DNA of 64,000 nt from JAOZPE01 sp964601275 (GCA_964601275.1 CAZRMV010000007.1:124001-188000); one strand, 5' to 3'. Numbered from the stretch's first letter, positions 26,585 through 35,590 are shown. Numbers and translations: made by a program. The notes: generated by a model not told the origin, from the letters alone.

Positions 26585-27567
26585 GCCACTCCGGTCTGCC
26601 GGCGTCGCGGGGTCCCGGATTCGTCCGGCGGCTGCCTCGGCGGTGGGCCCTGCCGGTTCTTTTCCTGTGCGCGGTCCTTGCCCCCGGCCCGGCCCAGGTG
26701 GCACGAGCGGATCCGGAAGGGGTCGATCGCACTCCCGTGCGCCGGACCGCGGGGCCGCCCTGGGTGCTGGTGCGGGCCGAGCGCGGAATGGACCGGTCGG
26801 TCGACGAGTTGCTCTCCCTCTGGCCCTCGGCGGCCCGGGACGTCGCCCGGGGTGTGGGCCTCGGCCATCCCGCACCGGTCGAGATCGTGCTCCTGCGGAG
26901 CAAGACCTTCCGCCCGTGGGCCCGGGGCCTGATTCCCGAATGGGGAGCGGGATTCGCCAACTGGCCCCACGGTCCGATCGTGCTGGACATGGATGCGGTC
27001 CTGCGGGGAGGCGCCGGCCTCGACCGCATTCTCCGCCATGAACTCAGCCACGTGTACCTGGGGCAAAGAGTCGGCGCGCGGGCGGGGCTTCCCCGGTGGT
27101 TCGTGGAGGGAGTGGCCCAGGCGCAGTCGGGCGAATGGCGGTGGGGAGATCGTTTCGCGCTCCTGCGGGGGTCCTTCACCGGGCGCTTGCCTTCCCTCGA
27201 ACGCATCGGCCGGGACTTTCCCCGCGGAGGGGGCGCGGCGGGTCGAGCCTACGCGCTGAGTCTGGCCGCGGTACTCCAACTGCAGAACGAGCTCGAGGAC
27301 CGTGGCGGCTGGCGCGCCCTGGTCGATGCCACTGCGTCCGATGGACACTTCGACCGGGCATTCCGGAAACTGACCGGAATGACGGTGCACCGTTTCGCCC
27401 TCGATTTCGATCACCGGATCCAGGGCCGGTACGGCTGGATCGCCGCCCTCTCGCAGGCGGCCTCGATCTTCACCCTGATGACCCTGCTCTTCCTCGTGGG
27501 ATATGGGCGCACCCGATGGCGCAGGCGCCGCCGCCTGGCCGAGATGGAAGAGGAAGAAGGCCGGTGA
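26581..27567 (+). CDS. membrane-anchored HExxH metallopeptidase (peptidase MA-like)
   Basis: A protein of about 328 residues, with a TTG start at 26581 that overlaps the preceding TGA; other starts are possible because the frame is open upstream. The signal/anchor is LPVLFLCAVLAPGPAQVARA. The zinc site is LRHELSHVYLGQRVGARAGL, with PRWFVEGVAQAQSGE giving the third ligand (glutamate), the layout of gluzincin 'peptidase MA' proteins. A C-terminal membrane helix (AASIFTLMTLLFLVGYG) is followed by a basic tail. The catalytic domain faces the periplasm. It is translationally linked to the hydrolase. Confidence 0.8.
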   Translation: MSHSGLPASRGPGFVRRLPRRWALPVLFLCAVLAPGPAQVARADPEGVDRTPVRRTAGPPWVLVRAERGMDRSVDELLSLWPSAARDVARGVGLGHPAPVEIVLLRSKTFRPWARGLIPEWGAGFANWPHGPIVLDMDAVLRGGAGLDRILRHELSHVYLGQRVGARAGLPRWFVEGVAQAQSGEWRWGDRFALLRGSFTGRLPSLERIGRDFPRGGGAAGRAYALSLAAVLQLQNELEDRGGWRALVDATASDGHFDRAFRKLTGMTVHRFALDFDHRIQGRYGWIAALSQAASIFTLMTLLFLVGYGRTRWRRRRRLAEMEEEEGR

Positions 27568-27618
27568 TGGCCGCCCGCCCGCGACGGAAGCCCGCCGCGA
27601 CCTGCCGGAGGAAGTGTG

Positions 27619-28476
27619 TCAACGTACCGGCGGAGGAAGCAATTCGGCGTCGAGGCGTCCGAAGGGATCGGCGAAGGGATCGGTGCCCGCCGGGGTGAAC
27701 CAGGGCAGCCAGTTCCCCCCCGAACCCAGGTGGGCGGTGCCCCACCAGTCGGAGCGGGGATCGTAGACCCCGTCGCCGTCGGTGTCGACGATCACCGCCA
27801 TGGTGTAGCGGGCATGTGGGATCAAACCGTCGACCACCCGCTGGAAGTGTGGGCCGCTCGTGTCGCTCAAGTTCACATCGGGGAACGCCGCCCGCGTCGC
27901 GGGTCGGGAGAAGAGCTCCGGGGCGGAGGTGACATCCTGGACCGTTGATTCTTCGTAGAAGAGCATCAGCGCGTATTCGGGCGAGGGTCCGTTGGGGTTC
28001 TTCTGGAAGACGTTGGCGTCGATCATGCCGGACGGCAGGGTCGGTGGCCGCACCCAGAACTCCCACAACCACGGATGGAGAAAGCGCGGTCCGTCGATGA
28101 GGATGGTCTGCAGCACGGTACTGCTGTCCGGTGCGAAACCGTCGATCCAGAACACCGGCGAAGTCGTGCTGGCCCGCTTGCTCCAGCCGTCGGCGGGCGA
28201 TGGACAGAAGGAGAACACCAGGTCCACTGGCTGCGCGGTCTGGTTCAGGTCGAGGCGCAGGGAGACCGGGTAGTCCACGTCGAAGACGACGTAGTCCGGC
28301 TCTTCCAGGGTAGGGAAGGCGGGGAGTGCACCGACGATCTTCAGGTTCGTCGGCAGGGGAGGGCCTCCTTCGCCCTGCAGCGAATTGTCGCACGAGGAGG
28401 CATTCAGCAGCAGGGCCACCGCGATCGCGGGCAGGACGAACAGGCGTCGGAAGATTCTCGGACGGGAATTCGTCAT
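27619..28476 (-). CDS. lipoprotein of unknown function
   Basis: A 285-residue protein from the ATG at 28476. The signal LFVLPAIAVALLLNASSCDN ends in a weak lipobox (ASSC). Mature sequence: a beta-sandwich-like first half (YVVFDVDYPVSLRLDLNQ), then VDTDGDGVYDPRSDWWG, a single calcium-type DxDxDG loop. No family was recognised. It is convergent with the peptidase gene and has a 70-base gap to the next leftward gene. Confidence 0.6.
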   Translation of the reverse strand: MTNSRPRIFRRLFVLPAIAVALLLNASSCDNSLQGEGGPPLPTNLKIVGALPAFPTLEEPDYVVFDVDYPVSLRLDLNQTAQPVDLVFSFCPSPADGWSKRASTTSPVFWIDGFAPDSSTVLQTILIDGPRFLHPWLWEFWVRPPTLPSGMIDANVFQKNPNGPSPEYALMLFYEESTVQDVTSAPELFSRPATRAAFPDVNLSDTSGPHFQRVVDGLIPHARYTMAVIVDTDGDGVYDPRSDWWGTAHLGSGGNWLPWFTPAGTDPFADPFGRLDAELLPPPVR

Positions 28477-28552
28477 GGTGGCTCCAAGATACGAACGGCC
28501 GGTTCTCCAGCGCAAAACCCCACCGGCCTCCCACACGACGCGTCCCATCGGC

Positions 28553-28984
28553 TCAGTCGGCGTCGGTCAACCCCCAGAGTTGCATCTTCGCGTCCTCGTC
28601 CCACCGGCGCTGCAGGGAGAACTCTCCGGGGAGGACGTAGATCTCCGCGGTGGCACTGACCGTGCCCCGGAAGAGATGTCCGCCGACGATCGAGAAATCC
28701 GGAGCGCCCAGGACCACGTGGGCATGCAGGAAGGGCTTCCCATCGGCCCAGGCCAGGTTCCCCGAGAGGCTCAGCAGTTCGTGGGAACCGGCAAGTTCGC
28801 GCCGGTCGTAGCAGTCGCGTTCGACATCGCGATAGCCGAGTTCGAGCTTCTCGAGCGCTCCGATCCCCAGGACCAGGGCGTTGCGCAGTTCGTGTTCGGC
28901 GGCGAGCCGGTGCAAGGAGGAGACGACCTCCTCCCCCCGGTGGAGGCGGACCAGGATGCGGTCGCCGTCGCGTCGAAGGTCCAT
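28553..28984 (-). CDS. PPC/DUF296-domain protein
   Basis: A 143-residue single-domain protein. Features of the PPC (plant and prokaryote conserved, DUF296) fold are the N-terminal ILVRLHRGEEVVSSLHRLA, the ALVLGIGALEKLELGY strand-helix, HELLSLSGNLAW, and FLHAHVVLGAPDFSIVGGHL with the metal-type histidines HxH...GGH. Plant relatives are AT-hook DNA-binding factors; bacterial stand-alone forms are of unknown role, often called DNA-binding. The start is the ATG at 28984. Confidence 0.85.
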   Translation of the reverse strand: MDLRRDGDRILVRLHRGEEVVSSLHRLAAEHELRNALVLGIGALEKLELGYRDVERDCYDRRELAGSHELLSLSGNLAWADGKPFLHAHVVLGAPDFSIVGGHLFRGTVSATAEIYVLPGEFSLQRRWDEDAKMQLWGLTDAD

Positions 28985-29026
28985 GGAGGGTCCTTTCGCT
29001 GGAAGTGGGAGCCCCAGTGTACCGGG

Positions 29027-29055
29027 TGGACGCAAGGGGGTCCAGTCGCTACACT
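29027..29055 (+). promoter_or_regulatory. candidate promoter of the epimerase gene
   Basis: TGGACG (29027-29032), 17 bases, TACACT (29050-29055), 55 bases ahead of the start codon. Confidence 0.4.
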
Positions 29056-29109
29056 GCCCCGTCGAAAGTGAAGCAAGAGGCCGAAGCGGAGCAGGACGGG
29101 GAGATCGCG

Positions 29110-30108
29110 ATGAGTGGAGCGAGCGGGTTCTACGAGGGCAAGAAGGTACTGATCACCGGCGGCCTGGGTTTTCTGGGCAGCAATCTCGCCATCGCCCTGG
29201 TCGAATCCGGCGCGCGGGTGACCATCGTCGACGCGCTCATTCCCCTGTTCGGCGGCAACCACTTCAACATCGAGCCGATCCGGGACGAAGTCGAAGTGCG
29301 GATCGGCGACATCCGCGACCCGGAATTGATGAACGAGGTGGTGAAGGGTCAGGATCTCTTCTTCCACATCGGAATGCAGACCAGCCATGTCGACTCGATG
29401 AGCGACCCGCTGTGGGACATCGACATCAATTGCCGGGGAAACATGATCGTCTACGAAGCGGTCCGCCACCACGCGCCCAACTGCCACGTGATCTATGCCG
29501 GAACCCGGGGACAGTACGGAATCCTGAAGAAGACTCCGGTCACCGAGGACCACTGCATGCTGCCCACCGACATCTACGGGGTCAACAAGGTCGCGGCCGA
29601 ACTCTACGGTTTCGTCTACGCGAAGAGCTACGGAATGCGGTTCACCAGCTTGCGGATCAGCAACACCTACGGCCCACGTCATCAGATGAAGCATGGGAAG
29701 TACGGCATCCTGAACTGGTTCTTGCGCCAGGCCTTGGACGGGGCCACGATCTCGCTCTACGGGGACGGTTCACAGAAACGCGACTACAACTACGTGGACG
29801 ACGTGACCGAGGCGTTCCTGTTGTGTGGAGGCAATCCGGAGACCACGGTGGGCGAGGCCTTCCATCTCGGAGGCGACGAGCCCCGCAGTTTCAAGGAGAC
29901 CACCGAGATGGTCATCGCGGCCGCCGGGAGCGGGCGTTACGAACTCACCCCCTGGCCCGACGAGCGCAAGGCGATCGAGACCGGAGACTTCGTGGCGGAC
30001 CATTCCAGGTTCACCCGCGCGACCGGGTGGAAGCCGACCATCCAGATGCGGGAAGGGCTTCGCCGCAGCGTCGAATACTACAAGAAGTACCGTGATCATT
30101 ATTGGTAG
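29110..30108 (+). CDS. NAD-dependent nucleotide-sugar epimerase/dehydratase (extended SDR)
   Basis: A 332-residue extended short-chain dehydrogenase. The Rossmann motif is LITGGLGFLGSNLAIALVE, the active-site pair YGVNK (YxxxK), and AGTRGQYG carries the usual catalytic threonine region. SLRISNTYGPRHQMKHGKYG and GDGSQKRDYNYVDDVTEAF are the classic sugar-nucleotide binding segments of GalE/RmlB-like enzymes. It acts on an unknown nucleotide sugar, probably for surface glycans, although no other glycan genes are near. The ATG at 29110 was chosen by fit to the family start. Confidence 0.9.
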   Translation: MSGASGFYEGKKVLITGGLGFLGSNLAIALVESGARVTIVDALIPLFGGNHFNIEPIRDEVEVRIGDIRDPELMNEVVKGQDLFFHIGMQTSHVDSMSDPLWDIDINCRGNMIVYEAVRHHAPNCHVIYAGTRGQYGILKKTPVTEDHCMLPTDIYGVNKVAAELYGFVYAKSYGMRFTSLRISNTYGPRHQMKHGKYGILNWFLRQALDGATISLYGDGSQKRDYNYVDDVTEAFLLCGGNPETTVGEAFHLGGDEPRSFKETTEMVIAAAGSGRYELTPWPDERKAIETGDFVADHSRFTRATGWKPTIQMREGLRRSVEYYKKYRDHYW

Positions 30109-30197
30109 AGCGCCGGGTCGATCCCCAGGCCGCCCGCGCGACGGTGGTCGGTTTTCCCGGTGACCGGTGGCGTTTTCCCCTGGCACGAAGGTGCGTC

Positions 30198-30839
30198 ATG
30201 CAGTTCATCCTGGTCGTCGATCGCAAGCATCTCTTTCCCGAGCTGTTTCCCCAGGGATTCCTCCCCTTGGACTCGGTGGACCTGGCGGAGGTCGAGCGCC
30301 GCTCCTTCTTCGCCGAGAGGGAGTTCATGGAACGATGCAGCCACTTCAAGCAGATCATCCCCTACATCGCCCTGACCCTCGGCGACGAGGTCCTGTGTTA
30401 CCAGCGCCGGGCCAAGCACACCGAGAAGCGCTTGGGGGGACTCTGGACGGTGGGTTTCGGAGGTCACATCGAACCGATCGACCGCGACGAAGCCGGATCA
30501 CTGGGAGTGGTGAAGACCACCGCCCTGCGTGAGCTGGAGGAAGAGACCGGACTGAAGGTCGATGGGAGGGCGTTGGAGCCTCTGGGATTCATCAATTCCG
30601 ACCGGGAGGAGGTGAGCCAGGTGCACTTCGGGGTGGTGTTCCGGGTTCGGCTGGACGACCGGGCGCGCGGTCGCGACGAGATTGCGGCCCTGATCAGCTC
30701 CCAGAGCGAGCCCCACCGGGTGGAGTGGAGGACCCGGGCGGAATTGCATCCGCGGGAGGAAGCGCCCCCGGCCCCCCACGGCGGACGATGGGAAGACTGG
30801 ACGCGGTACGTCCTGGAAGGGAAGGCCCTGCTGGATTGA
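30198..30839 (+). CDS. Nudix hydrolase
   Basis: A 213-residue protein with a long N-terminal segment (residues 1-75) before the Nudix fold. GGLWTVGFGGHIEPID begins the Nudix box; an extra loop of about ten residues precedes TTALRELEEETGL, which supplies the RExxEExG metal site. The substrate cannot be read from sequence. The 3' end overlaps the tail of the convergent ApbE fusion frame by 146 bases. It lies about 90 bases downstream of the epimerase, so it may be in the same transcript. Confidence 0.88.
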   Translation: MQFILVVDRKHLFPELFPQGFLPLDSVDLAEVERRSFFAEREFMERCSHFKQIIPYIALTLGDEVLCYQRRAKHTEKRLGGLWTVGFGGHIEPIDRDEAGSLGVVKTTALRELEEETGLKVDGRALEPLGFINSDREEVSQVHFGVVFRVRLDDRARGRDEIAALISSQSEPHRVEWRTRAELHPREEAPPAPHGGRWEDWTRYVLEGKALLD

Positions 30840-32436
30840 GCGCGTGGTCATCCCTGCGCGTCCCGCGGGGATCCTCCGGGGAAAACCGCGAGGAGAAGCT
30901 TCCGCCACTGGCAAGAAGTGTCGAGGAGGAGAAGATGCCCCAGGCGAAGGGGGCGTCGGTCCCGTCGATGGCGGGAAGACCCCGCCCGGTGATGGCCAGG
31001 GCCGTGCTGTAGGCGTCGGCAGCTGAGGCCGAGGCCGCCACCACCACGGCCGTACGCGGGGACTCGACCCGGCGTCCGTCGCGCAGATCCCACAGGTGGG
31101 GACGGACGGAAAGCGAACCGTCCTCGCCGTCCTCGACCTTCATGGTGGAGGAGACGCTCAGGGCGGCATCCGTCACAAGCACCCGGCCGACGATCCGGCC
31201 TCGTTCGGTCCCGTGGGCCGGACCCCGGATCGCCACGCTCCAGCCTTTCCCCCCCGGGCCGGGGCCGATCGCCAGCAGGGAGGAGCCTCCGAAGTCCAGG
31301 AGGGCGTTGTCCACCCCGGCGTCTCGGAGCAGGCGGCCCAGGGCGTCCAGGGCGAAGCCCTTGCCGTTGCCTCCGGAGTCGAGAACCCCGTCCGCCTCCG
31401 GAGCGCGCCAGCGAGCCCGCCCCGCCGCGGGGTCCACATCCAGGTCCCGCCAGCCCCGGCGATGCAGGGTGATGTCGAACGCCCCCCCGGTCCGCCGGCT
31501 CTGAGAGCGACTGAGGTCGAGGTAGTCGAGCACTTCGGGAGGAACCGGCACCCACGAGCCCTTCCGGGCGCTGAGGCCGGAAAGCGCCGAGCCCTTCCGG
31601 AAGGGGCTGAGCATCGCGTCCAGGCGGCGGGCGCGGGCGAAGCAGGCGGTGAAGAGGGAATCGTCCGCGGCCGCGGGCAGGACGATGCGCAACACGGTGC
31701 CCATCACCCATTCCCGGGCTTCCTCGAAGTCCGCCGCAGATGGCGGCGCCACCAGGGCCTCGCCCTCGCCCGGCACCGGTGCCCGATGGGCCGGTCGAGG
31801 GTTGGGAGAGGGAGGCTTCCGCGATGACCCCGACGAGTCCGGCGGCCGGCTCGTGCCGGCGACCGCAACCTGGTGGACGGCCAGGATGCGGCGCACCGCC
31901 GTGCGGATCGCCCGGCAGCTCAGGGTGGAGCCGGCCACCGCCCAGTCACGGCTCCGCGTCTCGACGACCCGCGGATCCCGGGCGCCACCGAAGCGCTCGA
32001 GGTAGGAAACCGGGGGTTCGTACTCGGAGGGTTCGTGGAAGGCGAGCAGTCGGATCGCTTCGACCGCGCCGTCCGGGGTGAGGGTCACCATCAATGTCTC
32101 CGGCAGGGTGCGCACGCGGTGCGACACGATGTAGGCGTATCCCACAAGTTCTGCTTCCCGCCAACCCTCGTAGACGGAGATCATGCGGCTCGGCGGCGTT
32201 TCTCCGGTGCGTCGACGCACCTCTTCCACCTGTCGCTCGCTCAGGAAGATCTCCCGGGAACGGACCACCGCCGGCGGGGGAAAGGCCAGCTCGAGGGCCG
32301 ACTCCCGGCTGTGGTAGACCTTGGCCCGGGCCGAGCGGATCGTCTCGACCCGGTGCCCGGAAACAACCGGGAGCAGGCCGGCGGGCAAGCCCACCGCGAG
32401 CCAGACGATCCATGCGAGCCGAGAGGAAGTGCGCAT
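30694..32436 (-). CDS. apbE: FMN-binding domain fused to FAD:protein FMN transferase (ApbE)
   Basis: A 580-residue exported protein. A signal/anchor (WIVWLAVGLPAGLLPVVSG) is followed by an FMN_bind (NqrC/RnfG-like) domain, about 60-190, with AVAGSTLSCRAIRTAV; its GSTLS (T171) matches the site where FMN is linked to Thr/Ser. A Pro/Ser-rich linker (196-235) leads to an ApbE domain, about 240-530: VMGTVLRIVL, DSGGNGKGFALDALGRLL, LDFGGSSLLAIGPG and VSSTMK. ApbE moves FMN from FAD onto such sites, so the protein may flavinylate itself. The last 50 residues are low-complexity and overlap the Nudix gene; a one-base shift near 30900 would end the protein at 30848 instead. Second gene of a Fur-box operon with the porin. 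Confidence 0.85.
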   Translation of the reverse strand: MRTSSRLAWIVWLAVGLPAGLLPVVSGHRVETIRSARAKVYHSRESALELAFPPPAVVRSREIFLSERQVEEVRRRTGETPPSRMISVYEGWREAELVGYAYIVSHRVRTLPETLMVTLTPDGAVEAIRLLAFHEPSEYEPPVSYLERFGGARDPRVVETRSRDWAVAGSTLSCRAIRTAVRRILAVHQVAVAGTSRPPDSSGSSRKPPSPNPRPAHRAPVPGEGEALVAPPSAADFEEAREWVMGTVLRIVLPAAADDSLFTACFARARRLDAMLSPFRKGSALSGLSARKGSWVPVPPEVLDYLDLSRSQSRRTGGAFDITLHRRGWRDLDVDPAAGRARWRAPEADGVLDSGGNGKGFALDALGRLLRDAGVDNALLDFGGSSLLAIGPGPGGKGWSVAIRGPAHGTERGRIVGRVLVTDAALSVSSTMKVEDGEDGSLSVRPHLWDLRDGRRVESPRTAVVVAASASAADAYSTALAITGRGLPAIDGTDAPFAWGIFSSSTLLASGGSFSSRFSPEDPRGTRRDDHALNPAGPSLPGRTASSLPIVRRGGPGALPPADAIPPGSSTPPGGARSGS

Positions 32437-32450
32437 GTCCCCGCTCCCGT

Positions 32451-33788
32451 CTAGAACGCGAATCCGGCGCCCACCCGCAGCTCATCGCCCGGGTCGGGTC
32501 CGCCCACGGTGGTGTGGACGAACTCGGCCTTCAGGGCGACCTGCGGGTGCGGCCAGTACTGCAGGCCCAGGGTGAGCACGCGTTGCCGCAGGGTCGGGTT
32601 GGTGGCGCGTCCGGGGATCCCGGGAACCTCGTTCGCGAGATCGAGGTCCTCGTAGCGTGCCCACGGGGAGAGCTGGAAACCGGCGTTCGGCCCGAAGAGC
32701 ACCGGGGCCACATCCCAGGCCAGCTCGGTGTACCACCCCGATTGCCGCCGGGGAATCAGCTTGCCCGAAGGATCCGGGTAGACGATACGAGTCAGGTTCT
32801 CTGCCCCGTCGATCATGGTCGCGGCGTAGATCGCCCGGAAGTGCAGGCCCCTCCACCGGAGTTGGGCATGGCTCTCCCACACCGTGACCGCGATCCGTGT
32901 CGAGGCCAACTCCGGCCGGGTGGCGCCGTTCTGATCGGCGCCCCCGCGGTAGACCGCCCCCCCCACCCTCAGGAGTCCGCCGTGGTCGTACTCGACCGCA
33001 GCGACGCCCGCCAGGTCTTCCCACCGCACGCGGTTGGCTCCCTGGCGACCTCCCCGGATCCCCTGCTCGGAGAATCCCCCCGCATCCAGACCGTTGAGCA
33101 GGTAGGCGGTGGTGTGGAGTCCCTCGGCCAGTCGGCCGTGGGCGCCGACGCCCATCTCGTGCCAGGTGGTGGGAAGGATACGGCGCTCCAGGAGGGGCCG
33201 GAAGTTGCCGTAGTAGTAGGGCGGCTCATGGATCCGATTCAAGAATCCCATCGGGACCAGGAGGTTGCCCATGCGCAGGCGGACGGCGTCATGGAGGAGG
33301 AACTCGAGATAGGCGAACTCGACGCTCACCTCGCCCGCATCACCGGACGCGTTCTCCTCGGTGGAGGCGTGTTCGAATTCGATCTCGGTGTTCAGCAGGA
33401 TTCGATCGTTGAACTTGTAGCCGAGATAGAGCACCAGCCGGACCTGATCGGCGGTGTTCCCCGCCGAAGCGGGAGGGCGATCCCGCAGTTGGGCCGCAAG
33501 ATACCACTCCCCATATCCTCCCAGCGAGAGACCGGGGTCGGCGCCGTAGACCTTGGACGCCGAGGGTCCCAGACCGGTGTCCCCGCGGGCGCGCTCGGTC
33601 TCGGTGGCGGGAAGGGTGCGCTCCTCCCGGAGCCGGGCCACTTCCCGGGCCAGGATCTCGACCTTCTCCTCCAGGCGGAGCGTTTCCTCCGCGGGGATCG
33701 AGTCGGAGGGAGCGGCCGCCGCGGAGGCGGTTCCCGCCCCGCCGGCCAGGAGCATCAGGAGGAGGAGCAGAATTCGGGAGGACAGCAT
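32451..33788 (-). CDS. outer-membrane porin (OprO/P-like)
   Basis: A 445-residue protein from the ATG at 33788: signal peptide (LLLLLMLLAGGAGTASA), a short coiled-coil (TLRLEEKVEILAREVARLRE), then a porin barrel starting LSLGGYGEWYLA. Internal landmarks are LYLGYKFNDRILLNTEIEFE, VRLRMGNLLVPMGFLNRIHE and PPYYYGNFRPLLER, the pattern of phosphate-selective-porin-like proteins, and a final strand ending GAGFAF with a terminal phenylalanine. It passes small solutes across the outer membrane; the substrate is unknown. First gene of the Fur-box operon, 14 bases ahead of the FMN/ApbE fusion. Confidence 0.88.
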   Translation of the reverse strand: MLSSRILLLLLMLLAGGAGTASAAAAPSDSIPAEETLRLEEKVEILAREVARLREERTLPATETERARGDTGLGPSASKVYGADPGLSLGGYGEWYLAAQLRDRPPASAGNTADQVRLVLYLGYKFNDRILLNTEIEFEHASTEENASGDAGEVSVEFAYLEFLLHDAVRLRMGNLLVPMGFLNRIHEPPYYYGNFRPLLERRILPTTWHEMGVGAHGRLAEGLHTTAYLLNGLDAGGFSEQGIRGGRQGANRVRWEDLAGVAAVEYDHGGLLRVGGAVYRGGADQNGATRPELASTRIAVTVWESHAQLRWRGLHFRAIYAATMIDGAENLTRIVYPDPSGKLIPRRQSGWYTELAWDVAPVLFGPNAGFQLSPWARYEDLDLANEVPGIPGRATNPTLRQRVLTLGLQYWPHPQVALKAEFVHTTVGGPDPGDELRVGAGFAF

Positions 33789-33843
33789 ACGATGAACTCC
33801 GGGGAAGGGGGGAGATCGGAGACCGTCACCGGCCGCGGATCTA

Positions 33844-33871
33844 ATGATATTGAGAATCATTTGCAACACAA
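33844..33871 (-). promoter_or_regulatory. promoter with Fur box of the porin-ApbE operon
   Basis: On the rightward strand, 33846-33864 reads GATATTGAGAATCATTTGC, matching 15 of 19 positions of the Fur-box consensus GATAATGATAATCATTATC. Read leftward, TTGTGT (33866-33871), 16 bases and TATCAT (33844-33849) form a promoter that the box fills completely. Bound Fur-iron would block polymerase, so the operon should turn on when iron is scarce. Confidence 0.75.
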
Positions 33872-33914
33872 GGAGAAAAACCGGGCGGGGTCGGCAGTGC
33901 GGCCCCCGCTCCGC

Positions 33915-34277
33915 TCAGGATCGGGGAGGGCCGGCGGGAGACGCCCCGAGCAGGCGGAGCAGCTCCCGTTCCAGTTGGGGCAGGGGAACGATCCGGTCCG
34001 CTCCGGCCAGCTTGGCCCGGATGGGTAGATCCCCGAGGTTGTGGTCGAGGAAGCCGATGATCTCGGGCCGGCCCGGCCCCTTCGCCAACTCCCGCAGGAG
34101 GTCGAGGATCTCCTCCCCCAGGGCCAGGTCCAGCAGGATGCGGCGCGCGGGTGGTCCCTCCAGGGCGGCGCGGAGTGCCTCGGCGGGCAACACCCAGCGC
34201 AGGGCGGCCCCGTGCTGGTCCGCGCGGGCCACAAGGCGGCGGGCCAGTTGCTCGTCGCGGGTGATCAGGAGAAGCAT
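33915..34277 (-). CDS. receiver-like (response-regulator fold) protein
   Basis: A 120-residue protein that looks like a stand-alone, diverged response-regulator receiver: LLLITRDEQLARRLVARAD as first strand-helix, RRILLDLALGEEILDLLREL with an aspartate at the phospho-acceptor position, PEIIGFLDHN at the third strand, and AGADRIVPLPQLERELLRLL, where the usual switch lysine (K-P) is not seen. It may therefore be a pseudo-receiver. There is no output domain or kinase. It begins 32 bases after the oxidoreductase, in the same direction. Confidence 0.6.
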   Translation of the reverse strand: MLLLITRDEQLARRLVARADQHGAALRWVLPAEALRAALEGPPARRILLDLALGEEILDLLRELAKGPGRPEIIGFLDHNLGDLPIRAKLAGADRIVPLPQLERELLRLLGASPAGPPRS

Positions 34278-34309
34278 GGTGCGCCGGCCTCCGGGAAGGA
34301 GTGGTCCAC

Positions 34310-35410
34310 TCAGCTTTTCGGAGCAGGAGTCTTCTGATGCTGCATCACCGCGACATAGCGGCGGGGATCCAGGAGGGCCGCCATGCCTCCGGGCGCATCG
34401 GGCCCTTCGGTCCACTGCTTCAGGAAGAGTCCGGCGATCGGGGCGAAATCGAAATCCCGGGGCCCGAAGCCGCAACTGACCAAGGCCCCCTCGCAGCCGG
34501 GAAGGGGACCGACGAGGGGCCGCGAGTCCTTTCCGCGATAGGAGCGCCAGACGCCGCGACCCCAGGCGGTGGAGCGGGCCACCGCGGGCAGCAGGGGGTC
34601 TCCCTCCCCGGCAGTCTCCGGGCAGCAGCCGTTGCGGCGGATCCATCCTCCCGGAAGCGGCCGCCAGGTGATGCCGGTCCGTTCGTGCCAGAGGATGCTG
34701 ATCTCCCGGCCGAAATCCGCCGGGGGTTGCAGGAGATCATAGGGCCGTTCCCACGCGGTCAATCCGAAGTGGGCCAGCTCCGGGGTGAGTTGCACCACCG
34801 CGGCGTCACTGACGAGAAGGGTCCATCCGGCGTGGATGGTTCCGTGGCTGGTCTCCAGGCCCAGGATCCGGTCTTGATCCCGCAGCAACCGGAGAGGCGT
34901 TTCCCCCTGGATCACCCGGACTCCCCGCCGGGCGGCCAGGACGGCCAGGGTGTCGATGGTCCGGCGCGGATCGAGCAGCCCGGCTCCGGCCAACCAGAGC
35001 CCCGCCGCTCCCCGGGGATAGTGGCCGCGGGGTTCCCGCCGGGCCAGGGCGTCCTCGTCCAGTTCCTCGGCGGCCATCCCGTGCGGACGCAGGCGCAGGG
35101 CGCGGCCCAGGACCCGCGGCGCCAGTTGGGGGTCGGCCACCACCAGCATTCCGGGCTGACGGAGACCGATTTCCATGCCCGCCTCCTCGGCCCACCGGCG
35201 GTAGACCTCTGGGGCGGGGGAGGAGAGATCGGCCAGGGAGGCCAGTTCGTGGTACCCGTGCAGGAGCGCCGGGGAAAGCGCCGAGCTGTCGTCTCCGATC
35301 CAGGTCGGCGCCAGCAGCCAGACCTCACGATGGCCCGGCTCGTGCATGGTCAGCGCCGCAGCACACGCGCCGACCCCGTCGCCCACGATGAGGATGTCGC
35401 AGCTTCGCAT
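34310..35410 (-). CDS. FAD-dependent oxidoreductase (DAO family)
   Basis: A 366-residue flavoprotein from the ATG at 35410, which has GGAAGG eight bases upstream; an earlier in-frame ATG at 35434 is possible. DILIVGDGVGACAAALTMHE is the dinucleotide-binding fold (GxGxxG). RRTIDTLAVLAARRGVRVIQ is the typical second FAD segment, and SRPLVGPLPGCEGALVSCGF the C-terminal DAO motif. Relatives oxidise amines such as glycine, sarcosine or D-amino acids; the substrate here is unknown. There is no signal peptide, so it is cytosolic. Confidence 0.87.
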   Translation of the reverse strand: MRSCDILIVGDGVGACAAALTMHEPGHREVWLLAPTWIGDDSSALSPALLHGYHELASLADLSSPAPEVYRRWAEEAGMEIGLRQPGMLVVADPQLAPRVLGRALRLRPHGMAAEELDEDALARREPRGHYPRGAAGLWLAGAGLLDPRRTIDTLAVLAARRGVRVIQGETPLRLLRDQDRILGLETSHGTIHAGWTLLVSDAAVVQLTPELAHFGLTAWERPYDLLQPPADFGREISILWHERTGITWRPLPGGWIRRNGCCPETAGEGDPLLPAVARSTAWGRGVWRSYRGKDSRPLVGPLPGCEGALVSCGFGPRDFDFAPIAGLFLKQWTEGPDAPGGMAALLDPRRYVAVMQHQKTPAPKS

Positions 35411-35590
35411 GGAGAAATCCTTCCGATGGCACATCCAGCCTAACCGGTTCGGTGCAGTTGTGGCAATCTAGACCGGTGGTGCGGTCGGTTCCCCGCGGAA
35501 CCATCGCGCCGCCAGAGCATCGGCTCCCCTCCCGTTCTTCCGCGGCGTCCCCTGCGGAGGAGTCGCATTCTGCCCCAGGAGGACGGAACC

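Noticed and set aside
25073..26875. Extension of the leftward barrel gene across the hydrolase gene
   Set aside because: The barrel protein has a clear signal peptide starting at 25072; upstream sequence is antisense to a real gene.
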